DNA from: Rickettsiaceae bacterium
GTDB taxonomy: Bacteria > Pseudomonadota > Alphaproteobacteria > Rickettsiales > Rickettsiaceae
Reading direction: 5' to 3'
DNA: 25,978 bases
Assembly (NCBI GenBank): GCA_028372485.1
Contig: JAOMYS010000002.1
Span: 1-25,978 of the forward strand
Below, one piece after another: positions 9,665 to 16,844 of the stretch. The first letter of the stretch is position 1. Each line of letters opens with the position of its first letter. The notes under the pieces were generated by a model, which ran no database searches, was not told the origin of the DNA, and saw only the letters and a list, made by a program, of their open reading frames with translations. Made by a program: the position numbers and the translations under genes.

Positions 9665-10084
9665 TTAAAATATATTCCATGAAAGTACGTATAAGAACAT
9701 CGCCCCTCCGCTATAAAACAAAGCGCTCCAACAGAGGCTCAGGAAGATGCCTAGTAGCTTTAGGTTTTTTCTTATTGGCTTAACGAGTAAGTGATAGATC
9801 GATGGTAAAAACAAAAATGAAGCAAGGAGTCCGCCGAGAAAACCACTTGCATCTGATGCGTACCAACGGGCTAGTGTTGATGCTCCAAACGGCAAGAAGG
9901 GCAAGAGATATAGGTGTTCCCATCCAAAAAACAACATTAGGCTTAAGTGACCAGAGATGAAGAACCAAAGACTTGCTGCAATAAATCTCCACATCGATAT
10001 CTTTTTAAAATCCGTATTCTTGCAAAAGAAATAGGTCGCTAAAAGGGATGCTACTATCCAGATGCATAGGGGCGCTGTAATCAT
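9665..10084 (-). CDS. Small four-helix integral membrane protein
   Basis: About 139 residues, almost entirely hydrophobic, with around four transmembrane segments and short basic loops. I recognise no family. The best start is the ATG at 10084: it overlaps the trbC stop as ATGA and has AAGAGGT about 6 bases upstream, whereas the ATG at 10090 is too close to that ribosome site. It ends 22 bases before the start of the cysteine-peptidase-like gene, so the two may work as a pair. It could be an exporter, an anchor or a protective partner, but nothing in the sequence decides among these. Confidence 0.7.
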   Translation of the reverse strand: MITAPLCIWIVASLLATYFFCKNTDFKKISMWRFIAASLWFFISGHLSLMLFFGWEHLYLLPFLPFGASTLARWYASDASGFLGGLLASFLFLPSIYHLLVKPIRKNLKLLGIFLSLCWSALFYSGGAMFLYVLSWNIF

Positions 10085-10554
10085 GACCATACCTCTTTTT
10101 TACCTTCCCTTTTTCCTATAATCTCAAGAGCTTTTCTGATCTCTATATGACCTTTTATTTTCTTGACGCTTCCTTTTTCTACTACTGCAATTGTTGGTAC
10201 TTCTTTGACGCTAAGCAGCTCAAATAGATTTGGGTCGATCTCTACATTGATTTTGGCTCTTTCCATTTTTGCTTTTGTATTTGCAAATCTGTTATTACTG
10301 CCATCATCCTCTTTGACAAGACCATTCATGATGAGTTTTGCTTTGTGCTTTTGAGCTTCTTTAAAGTAAGAGTGAAGTGATGCATCATTCATAGAGAATG
10401 ATACAAATACATATATCCCATCCTCTATTTGGATTTCTGGGTTCTGGAGATTTCTGATGTTTTGATTTGCATATGTGTTTTGCATGCAGAAAAGAGTCGT
10501 GATGCAGGCAAATACTGCTAGTGCTTTTCTTGTTAACTTCATGATATTTTGCAT
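10081..10554 (-). CDS. trbC: TrbC, periplasmic F-pilus assembly protein
   Basis: The mature part carries the TrbC-family core: a YVFVSFSMND segment, a helix with SLHSYFKEAQK, an LIMNGLV strand, IDPNLFELL and VPTIAVVE. This is a thioredoxin-like fold without the active-site cysteines, as in type-F TrbC, which acts with TraW in pilus assembly. The frame is open up to an ATG at 10650, but the extra 32 residues are a low-complexity Lys/Asn/Glu repeat. A proper signal peptide starts only at Met33 or Met37 (ATG at 10554 or 10542), so I place the start at 10554. A strong GGGAGGT at about 10648-10642 has no start codon close to it. The 3' end overlaps the next gene by ATGA. Confidence 0.8.
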   Translation of the reverse strand: MQNIMKLTRKALAVFACITTLFCMQNTYANQNIRNLQNPEIQIEDGIYVFVSFSMNDASLHSYFKEAQKHKAKLIMNGLVKEDDGSNNRFANTKAKMERAKINVEIDPNLFELLSVKEVPTIAVVEKGSVKKIKGHIEIRKALEIIGKREGKKEVWS

Positions 10555-10562
10555 TTTCTTGT

Positions 10563-10640
10563 ATTCTTTTTTATTTTCTTTGTTTTCTTTGTTTTCTTTA
10601 TTCTTGTTTTTGTTTTTAATTTTGCTTTTATTTTCCTTCT
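10563..10640 (-). repeat. A-rich microrepeat between ribosome site and trbC start
   Basis: On the coding strand this stretch is almost only A with scattered G, C and T, including three near-identical AAAGAAAAC units and AAAAAC repeats. It separates a strong ribosome site (GGGAGGT, about 10648-10642) from the first ATG that gives a signal peptide. If translated it would encode a Lys/Asn/Glu repeat. It looks like slippage-driven expansion, the same kind of sequence as found at other junctions in this operon. Confidence 0.65.
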
Positions 10641-10651
10641 TACCTCCCATT

Positions 10652-11671
10652 CTAAAAAAGGCAGCAATCCCTCTTTCTCCATATCAGAAAGCCGAAATCC
10701 TCTCCCCATATTGGAAACTCCCGCCCCATTTGCCATAAGACTTCTGTTTGACCAATACGCTTGCATGAGAACATCTCAGGTATCGGATATGTCATCTGCA
10801 TGCGGTACTGGCTTTTCTTAATTATTGGCATTGGGTATTTACCGCAAAGCCCTGGCGCTCCGTAATACCCCCAAAGCATTAACTCCCTATGCATCTTTGC
10901 CATGAACTTTGAAGTAGATAGAAGCGCAGCCCCTACCCCGCCATTATGGTATGATATGTTTCCTGTAAACGGATATACGCTGCCCTGGCATCCGCTGCAC
11001 CAGAACATTAGGTTGTTTGATAATCCAACGCTTGATACTAGGCAGTCTGCAGTGCATGCTGCAATTGCTATAGGGTTTGCAAATAGCAAGGCTTCTGGGT
11101 TTAATATACTTGATTTGATATCATCTCCCCACATAGGATCAAACTCTGTAAGATATGCAATATCAACTGAGGTCATCTCTAGGCATACAAAGTCAAGTAG
11201 TAGTTCCAGCCAATATATAACTGGATATATATACCAATGAACATGCCAGAATGATCCTTCTCCATCATCCTTGTATCCCATTTGTGGGCTTGCTCCAAAA
11301 GGAATACCTCCAAGGCTCACCATGCACATTGGTGACTTTGTAACATCAACTAATCGGACTGGTTCCCAGAATCCTACTGGTATTCCTGGCACTGGCAGCG
11401 GGAAACCTAATCTTGGACATGCGCATACCGGAAGAGGAGGAAGCGGTAGCTCTGGTGCTAATGTATCTATATCACCAGGCGTTACAGGCATACCCGCAAC
11501 AGAAATCGGAAACAAACAACTCCAGCAAACATCTGTTATAGGGTTTACCATCCTTCCTGTGCAGCCTACAATGGCAAAACTAGGGCTTGAGTAGAAGTTG
11601 ATCAGTATTAATACTGCTAGTTGCAGTAGCTTGTATTTGGATTTGGATTTGTATTTGGTGGGATTGCTCAT
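10652..11671 (-). CDS. traU: TraU, F-pilus assembly and DNA transfer protein
   Basis: 339 residues, against 330 for F TraU. After a signal peptide (basic start, hydrophobic core, ending near SFA) comes the family signature CTGRMVNPITDVCWSC, then a run of Cys-containing segments (CACPRLG, ACTADCLVS, MFWCSGCQGSVYPF). TraU is periplasmic, disulfide-rich, and contributes to pilus extension and DNA transfer. The start overlaps the traW stop as ATGA. The N-terminal codons include a 6-base microrepeat (AAATCC/AAATAC on the coding strand) that gives a Lys/Ser/Tyr-rich leader before the hydrophobic core. The order traW-traU-trbC matches F. Confidence 0.92.
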   Translation of the reverse strand: MSNPTKYKSKSKYKLLQLAVLILINFYSSPSFAIVGCTGRMVNPITDVCWSCLFPISVAGMPVTPGDIDTLAPELPLPPLPVCACPRLGFPLPVPGIPVGFWEPVRLVDVTKSPMCMVSLGGIPFGASPQMGYKDDGEGSFWHVHWYIYPVIYWLELLLDFVCLEMTSVDIAYLTEFDPMWGDDIKSSILNPEALLFANPIAIAACTADCLVSSVGLSNNLMFWCSGCQGSVYPFTGNISYHNGGVGAALLSTSKFMAKMHRELMLWGYYGAPGLCGKYPMPIIKKSQYRMQMTYPIPEMFSCKRIGQTEVLWQMGREFPIWGEDFGFLIWRKRDCCLF

Positions 11672-12333
11672 ATCCGCACCTCACTTATAAGGAGCTTAGT
11701 GCCATCCTGCTCTATTGTTGCTGGAACTGATTCTATTTTGAACTTAGCGCAGAGTATTCCCCCTTGGTCAAAATACACTCTGCGGTCTATATTCTTTGCA
11801 AGCTCTAGCGGTGCGCCTTTTGTAAGTGTTATCTTGCCTCTTTGTTTTTTTGCCCAGGCAACTTGCTCATCATCATCTCCGTCAATGAATATAAGCGGCT
11901 CTCCCCATGATATGGTATCTAGCGCATTTACAGTTGTTCCAGCTTGTACTATTAGATTGCCCCTGCCGTCTGTAATATCCTCTTCTTGCCTATAGGTGGG
12001 GTCGTAAGTCCAGCTTCTGTTTTCCCTTGCTCTTTTGATATTTGATACGGGGTTTGGGCGAAGTATTTTTTCTTTTACTTTTTTTGTGAACTCATTTTGG
12101 AGTTTTTCAAGACTACCATCTTCTTTAGCTATGCGGAGCTTTCTCATGATTTCAACTAGGAGTGATTCCTCCTCAATGGGAAAGACATTGCCTCTTGTTC
12201 CAAAGTCTTGTATTACTGGAGATGGCTTTGTCTGTATCGCCTTGTCACCCTTGGCATCACAGGCAGAGCTTGTTGCTGCTGTTACTGTTGCTGTCATTGC
12301 AATTGCGATAACGAAGAAGATAGAAGCTCTCAC
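11668..12333 (-). CDS. traW: TraW, F-pilus assembly protein
   Basis: 221 residues, against 210 for F TraW. A signal peptide covers about the first 20 residues (ending TVTA). The TraW core follows: DFGTRGNVFPIEEESLL near the mature N-terminus, a YDPTYRQEEDI segment and a central WGEPLIFIDGDDDEQVAWA segment. TraW is a periplasmic partner of TrbC. The start codon is GTG at 12333, sharing one base with the traC TAG stop, with AAAGGGG about 11 bases upstream as ribosome site. The stop overlaps the traU start by four bases. Confidence 0.9.
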   Translation of the reverse strand: MRASIFFVIAIAMTATVTAATSSACDAKGDKAIQTKPSPVIQDFGTRGNVFPIEEESLLVEIMRKLRIAKEDGSLEKLQNEFTKKVKEKILRPNPVSNIKRARENRSWTYDPTYRQEEDITDGRGNLIVQAGTTVNALDTISWGEPLIFIDGDDDEQVAWAKKQRGKITLTKGAPLELAKNIDRRVYFDQGGILCAKFKIESVPATIEQDGTKLLISEVRI

Positions 12334-14825
12334 TACAGCTGACCCCTTTCTTCTAGCACGCAGTTAATAGCTTCTTTTAAGCTCTTGCCATTTGCCCTAT
12401 GGTCTGCCAGCATTTGTTTGTCAGTAGAATTGGTTGACATCATGAGCAGCGTGAATGGATCTAGTCTCAGCTGGCATATATCTCCGTTAACTCCTCCGCC
12501 CCAGAGCGTAAATTCGCTATACTCTCCTTTTTTGGATTCAACTGACTGCATCCTGCGAAGAAGTGCATCGCTACTCACGTAATCTTTGAATATTGGAATA
12601 GATCGCATTTTGCTCAAAGTTTCTGGCTTTTGGTTCATGATGATTTTAAATGATGCTCCCTCAAATATACTCTCGGCCTTTTCGCCTTGGGTTGTAAAAT
12701 CCGTGATTAGCTGAGTAGCTACAATAACGCTTGCATTATATTTTCTAACGGTACGTGACACCTCATCTACAAACTCAAGAGCAAGTGGACTCTTTAATGT
12801 TTTTTTCATCTCATCAAACACAAGAAGGTTTGGTTTGTCGGTTCTCCCCTTTGCCATTGTGTTGTTAATGTGGGTGGTCATTATCTGTATTACCACCGCC
12901 ATTAAATCCTTAGAATTGCGCATGTGATCAGTTTCTATGACCACTATGTCCGCATCTAGCGTTACTTCTGCTTTTCCTTTGAAGAAACCACCATATGCGC
13001 CCTCGCTTGTGTAATTAAAGAGCATGCGACCTAGGTTCTTTGCGGTCTCCGTTTCATGATTAAGTAGCCAATCCGCTATATCATCAATCTCCGTCTTGGT
13101 TTGTTTTTGATTCCACACCTCCCTAAGCGCTTGTGATAGAAAAGATTGCTGTAAGTCACTTGTTCCCTCTTTAGGAGCTGCCATTGTTGAAAGCGTAATT
13201 GGGAAGTATGCCAAGAAGTCAGCCCTTGCCTCGGTTGACACCCTGTCTGTTCCAGTCGGAACATTCGAGAACGGATTAATAGATATAGGTCTACTTGGAT
13301 CGCAATCTATATGATTTCCATTCAACTCTTTGCATATTTTTTTAAAGCTTTTCCCGTGATCTAGAACAAAGACCTTTCCACCGAGTCCAAGTGTGGATAG
13401 CATTATCTCTTCCATTAAAACGGATTTACCACTGCCTGAAATTCCTCCAATACACATATTGTAGTTCTCAAGACCTCCCCCAGTTCCACCCGATAAATGA
13501 GGAACAAGCTCGCTGCCAAACTGAGAGAAGTATTTTAGCTGCCCACGTCTTCCGGTAAGCAAGAGACCTGGAGCGTTTAAGTCTCCCTTGTACTCACCAA
13601 CGATCGGAAGAAGAGCCTTGATCTCACTAGAAACTGTTAGCTTGCCAAAGTTCATTTTAGACAGAGCAACTCCAACTCCTGTTTGCTCCTTGCTGAATCC
13701 TCCGTCTGCTCCTTCTACAAACATCATAGGAAGAGATGCTAGCATGAAGGATAGGTGATTGTATTTTGTAGGGGCAAATCTCCAGCCACTTCTGCGCATG
13801 AATGATGCGTAGCTTTTTGCTACTTGCTTCACCTTCTCTTTTTTTCCTTTAAAGATGATATTGCTATGGATCTGCACTACTCTATCTCCGCCCTGAATAG
13901 AAGATACTGCTGCGTTCATATCTTCTCCTTCTTCTTGTAGGTCAGGAAAGAACTTACCAAGACCTGATCTAATGTTTTTTCCTATAGCCTCTCTCTTGGT
14001 AAAAGCTGAGAGCTTCGATGCTGATTGGTTCTTTAGGATATGTATGCATGTATGAATCATGTAATCAGATGCTATATATTCTCCTCGCCTTGCTTCATTC
14101 CCGAGAAACAGATCCATTAGTGATAGATTCCAGTTTGATGGTCTACCACTTGCCTCAAGGCATATGAATGACTCATCACCTTTGCTTGATTCAACATGAA
14201 CTATGTCATCATCCTCAAATATAGAAAAGTCTGATTGTAGTATTTGCGAGGATATGCTTTGCATTGGATTAACCTCCACTCCAAGTGAGTTATCACTCCC
14301 CCAGAGTTTGCGAAGGATTGATAGTAGTAGGTGATCATCAACAGAGTCGCAGAACAATCCAATTGCAGAGAGTGTTGCCTTTAGCGATTCTATCATATGT
14401 TCTACAGAGAGCGGTGATTCGCTTAAATCTGGAATAGTCACTGAGATTAATATGTGAGAGTCCTTGATTAGACCATCCTCTAGCGCTTTCTTCTTTAGAA
14501 AGTTAGAACGTTTAAGAGCCATTTCTTTGTACACTTCTCCGCATCTCTCGTTGCTCCAACGATTGAGTAAGAAGCTAATGTCACTACTTGCCGTCATTAG
14601 CACCTGCAAGGTGCTACCATCTGGTAGATTCTCAGAACTTGCAATATAATCTGCAAGCTCCCCTTGAGCGGTTATTGATGCCCCGGCTAGGGGATTTGCA
14701 ATTAGTACGAAGCCAAGAGAATTGCGGTTAAAGAATATACCAGTCTCCTTGTCATATGACTCATATACAAAGTGTGGTGCTAGTCTTTCCCTTTGAAAGT
14801 CTTTGTGTATTTCCTTAGCGAGCAT
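12333..14825 (-). CDS. traC: TraC, VirB4-like ATPase of pilus assembly
   Basis: 830 residues, against 875 for F TraC. The N-terminal half (about 1-440) is the TraC/VirB4 N-domain and contains the family segment LLLTGRRGQLKYFSQF. The ATPase domain follows, with Walker A GISGSGKS at about 461-468 and Walker B LLVFDE with Asp671-Glu672. All key residues are intact, so it should be the active motor energising pilus assembly from the cytoplasmic side of the inner membrane. The start overlaps the preceding half copy by 11 bases. Its last about 45 codons are strikingly like those of the half copy, at DNA level too. Confidence 0.95.
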   Translation of the reverse strand: MLAKEIHKDFQRERLAPHFVYESYDKETGIFFNRNSLGFVLIANPLAGASITAQGELADYIASSENLPDGSTLQVLMTASSDISFLLNRWSNERCGEVYKEMALKRSNFLKKKALEDGLIKDSHILISVTIPDLSESPLSVEHMIESLKATLSAIGLFCDSVDDHLLLSILRKLWGSDNSLGVEVNPMQSISSQILQSDFSIFEDDDIVHVESSKGDESFICLEASGRPSNWNLSLMDLFLGNEARRGEYIASDYMIHTCIHILKNQSASKLSAFTKREAIGKNIRSGLGKFFPDLQEEGEDMNAAVSSIQGGDRVVQIHSNIIFKGKKEKVKQVAKSYASFMRRSGWRFAPTKYNHLSFMLASLPMMFVEGADGGFSKEQTGVGVALSKMNFGKLTVSSEIKALLPIVGEYKGDLNAPGLLLTGRRGQLKYFSQFGSELVPHLSGGTGGGLENYNMCIGGISGSGKSVLMEEIMLSTLGLGGKVFVLDHGKSFKKICKELNGNHIDCDPSRPISINPFSNVPTGTDRVSTEARADFLAYFPITLSTMAAPKEGTSDLQQSFLSQALREVWNQKQTKTEIDDIADWLLNHETETAKNLGRMLFNYTSEGAYGGFFKGKAEVTLDADIVVIETDHMRNSKDLMAVVIQIMTTHINNTMAKGRTDKPNLLVFDEMKKTLKSPLALEFVDEVSRTVRKYNASVIVATQLITDFTTQGEKAESIFEGASFKIIMNQKPETLSKMRSIPIFKDYVSSDALLRRMQSVESKKGEYSEFTLWGGGVNGDICQLRLDPFTLLMMSTNSTDKQMLADHRANGKSLKEAINCVLEERGQL
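12343..12475 (-). repeat. Direct repeat, copy 1, at traC 3' end
   Basis: This stretch closely resembles 14873-15005, including an identical run of 19 bases (12343-12361 and 14873-14891). It encodes the shared C-terminus (DICQLRLDPFTLL, TDKQMLADHRA, GKSLKEAIN, VLEERG). The DNA similarity is much higher here than elsewhere in the two paralogues, which suggests recent duplication or gene conversion limited to the 3' ends. Confidence 0.75.
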
Positions 14826-16008
14826 TGCTTATCTCCTTTAATGTTGTGTTAATTGCCTCTACTTGATCTGCGCCCCTTTCTTCTAGCACGCTATTGATGG
14901 CTTCTTTTAGGCTCTTGCCGCTTGCCCTATGATCTGCCAGCATCTGCTTGTCAGTTCCATTTGTACTCATCAATAGCAAGGTAAATGGATCTAATCTTAG
15001 CTGACATATATCGCCATTTATTTCCGCTTGCCAGATTGTAAATTCTGCATACTTTTCTCTTGCCCATTCGGATTCGATTGATTTTAGTGTCTTGAGTTTT
15101 GCATCTGTATCAACGTAATTTTTAAGAAGCGGACATGAGCGCATGTTGTTTAGAGCCTCCTCCGTTTGCTTCATGATTATTTTAAATTCAGATATCTTGA
15201 AAATACCCTTGAGGTTATATTTCTCACCTGTAAAATCTGTAATTAGATAGCTACTTACAATGACACTTGTCTTATATCTTCTGCTGATTCTTGTAAAATC
15301 CTCTATAGCTCCAGTAGTACCAGGGCTTTGCACGAGTTCTGTAATATTGTCATAGATGAGTAAGGTTTGATCTTTAGGCTCAGTTTCTACAAGAAACAGC
15401 TCTATGCTAAGGGTCATGGATTGTATGATAATATCCATTAGCTCCTGATGATCCCGAAGATGATACATATCAACGACAATTATCTTGGAATTTAGATTCA
15501 GCGCTGATTCTCCAGAGAGTAGCTTTCTATATTCACCACCCTTTAAACAAGCTGATAATTTCTTGCCCGCTCCCCTTGCCTCTCTGTCCTTGTGATCAAG
15601 CAAGAATCTTTCTATATCATCTATTCCTGCATTCTCTTTTTTGGACTCTAAAACATCACAAATAGCTTCTTCTATGTAGGTCTTTTGTATGTCGTTTAGA
15701 CCCTCTTTCCCCATCATAGTAGCTAGAATAGCTTTGAAGCCATTTGTTATGATGTCTGCTCCCTCTCTTGCTGCCCCGCCCGCTCCAGTTGGAGCATTAG
15801 AAAATGGATTAATAGATATAGGATTATCTGGATCTATCTTTACAATTTCTCCTTCTAGAAAATCACAGAAATCCGTATAGCTGCCACCTGAGTCAAAAAC
15901 GAAAGCTCTACCGCCTGATCCAAGGGATGAGAGTATCATATCTTTTGTAACCACTCCTTTACCGCTTCCAGCTACTCCTGCAATACAAATGTTATTATTG
16001 TTAAACAC
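14815..16008 (-). CDS. TraC ATPase-domain half copy, Walker B Glu lost
   Basis: 397 residues that align with only the C-terminal ATPase half of the neighbouring TraC; the roughly 450-residue N-domain is absent. It starts directly at the first P-loop strand. Walker A is GVAGSGKG (about 11-18): the invariant Lys is kept but the Ser/Thr that binds magnesium is Gly. Walker B is LLIYDN (Asp220-Asn221) where TraC has DE, so the catalytic glutamate is gone. Other shared segments are ISINPFSNAPTG and the nearly identical C-terminus. The GTG start at 16008 has GGAGGA 7-8 bases upstream, so it is properly set up for translation. It probably binds but does not hydrolyse ATP well, and may join TraC in a mixed hexamer. 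The 11-base overlap with traC suggests coupled synthesis. Confidence 0.88.
   Translation of the reverse strand: MFNNNNICIAGVAGSGKGVVTKDMILSSLGSGGRAFVFDSGGSYTDFCDFLEGEIVKIDPDNPISINPFSNAPTGAGGAAREGADIITNGFKAILATMMGKEGLNDIQKTYIEEAICDVLESKKENAGIDDIERFLLDHKDREARGAGKKLSACLKGGEYRKLLSGESALNLNSKIIVVDMYHLRDHQELMDIIIQSMTLSIELFLVETEPKDQTLLIYDNITELVQSPGTTGAIEDFTRISRRYKTSVIVSSYLITDFTGEKYNLKGIFKISEFKIIMKQTEEALNNMRSCPLLKNYVDTDAKLKTLKSIESEWAREKYAEFTIWQAEINGDICQLRLDPFTLLLMSTNGTDKQMLADHRASGKSLKEAINSVLEERGADQVEAINTTLKEISNAR
14873..15005 (-). repeat. Direct repeat, copy 2, at half-copy 3' end
   Basis: Partner of 12343-12475, same orientation, offset by 2530 bases. It encodes the C-terminal region shared with TraC. 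Recombination between the two copies would remove one ATPase gene's worth of DNA and fuse the half copy to the traC end. Confidence 0.75.
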
Positions 16009-16342
16009 GGCAGCATCCTCCTTTGTTGGTTTTTGTCTTCGTTTTGCCTTTAGTTCTGGCGTTCATTCGAGCTTTTCTTTTTTTTAGCTTCTCCTGCTTT
16101 GTTTTTCTGATTGATTCAAGCCTCTCATCCTCTTCGAGCTTTTCTTGTAGGTTCTCTTTGAATCTCTCGGACTGAGTACCAAATCGCCCCTCATCTGCCA
16201 TCTTTGATACCTCATACAAGGATCTGCATTTAAGACCCTCTTCAATAGGGCAATCAAAGTCGCTCTTATACGGCCATATCTTAGCGCATCCGCTAGTTGT
16301 GATTGCTATTAGTATTAATGATGCTGTGTTCTTAAAAATCAT
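16001..16342 (-). CDS. traV: TraV-like outer-membrane lipoprotein
   Basis: 113 residues, shorter than F TraV (171). It has a lipoprotein signal peptide with the lipobox TSGC (Cys19). A two-cysteine segment follows, FDCPIEEGLKCRSLYEVSKMAD, matching the TraV pattern of two Cys spaced before an S..EVY-like helix. The C-terminal half is a Lys/Arg/Glu-rich helix ending in a Lys/Thr repeat. TraV anchors the TraB-TraK core complex to the outer membrane. It sits just before the TraC genes, as in F. The last codons carry the ribosome site for the half-copy gene, whose start overlaps by 8 bases. Confidence 0.82.
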   Translation of the reverse strand: MIFKNTASLILIAITTSGCAKIWPYKSDFDCPIEEGLKCRSLYEVSKMADEGRFGTQSERFKENLQEKLEEDERLESIRKTKQEKLKKRKARMNARTKGKTKTKTNKGGCCRV

Positions 16343-16364
16343 GTTTTCATTCTCATTATTTTTG

Positions 16365-16843
16365 TTACTCGCTTTGCAGCTTAGGGCTTATTACATTATT
16401 TTCTCTAAAAGGTGTATGTAGTTCGCAGAACGAACCTTTGTCATGAACCAATACGTCGCCACCAGAGACGAGAAGAAAATTATTTTTGAATATGTAAACA
16501 TTGCCTATCGCCTTAATGGGGCGATAACCATGTTCGTGCAATTCGGTTTGCACGCTCTCAAATGAGCCTTTGTATTTTCTAATCCATTTTTGAGAAGTAT
16601 CTCTAATTAACAAAAACATATTTACACACATGGCAATCGAGGCAATGGCAAGCGATGAAAAGGTCATAAGTTTAGCAGCAAAAGGCATATAGCTAATACC
16701 TAGCAACTCATTGGTTACAAGGCAGACCAAAATAATCAAAAAGCAGATTGTTGCTCTTGTCTCGCTCTTTGCACGAGCAGCAAAGTACTCTATGGGTTTT
16801 TTTGTTTGTTTTTTTGCTTCATTTTTTCTTGCTCCTCAGTCAT
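16365..16843 (-). CDS. Two-helix membrane protein, frame split at A_AAA_AAC
   Basis: An ATG at 16843 lies two bases after the traB stop and 10 bases after a strong GGAGGT ribosome site. Its frame stops (TAG, 16792-16790) after 17 codons. The -1 frame has no ATG, GTG or TTG until a TTG at 16739, but is open from before the stop. A -1 shift at the heptamer at 16802-16796 gives one protein of about 159 residues: a Lys/Gln/Glu-rich start, IEYFAARAKSETRAT, two membrane segments (about 32-52 and 60-80) and a soluble domain of about 75 residues with GNVYIFKNNFLLVSGGDVLV. I do not recognise the family. It may be programmed frameshifting, transcriptional slippage in the A7 tract, a genuine mutation or a base undercalled in sequencing. 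If only the TTG is used, the gene is 16365-16739. Confidence 0.65.
16796..16814 (-). other. Two in-register A_AAA_AAC slippery heptamers
   Basis: On the coding strand the zero-frame codons CAA AAA AAC AAA CAA AAA AAC CCA TAG contain the heptamer A AAA AAC twice, at 16814-16808 and 16802-16796, each in the register required for tandem -1 slippage. Ten bases after the second is a small hairpin: CTTTGC (16785-16780) pairs with GCAAAG (16772-16767) around a 7-base loop. A GAGGAG sequence lies upstream. These are the ordinary parts of a bacterial -1 site, though the hairpin is weak. Confidence 0.55.
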
Positions 16844-16844
16844 T

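Noticed and set aside
10539..10766. 75-codon minus-strand ORF overlapping the traU end and trbC leader
   Set aside because: Most of it is traU in another frame and then the A-rich microrepeat; no independent ribosome site or family features.
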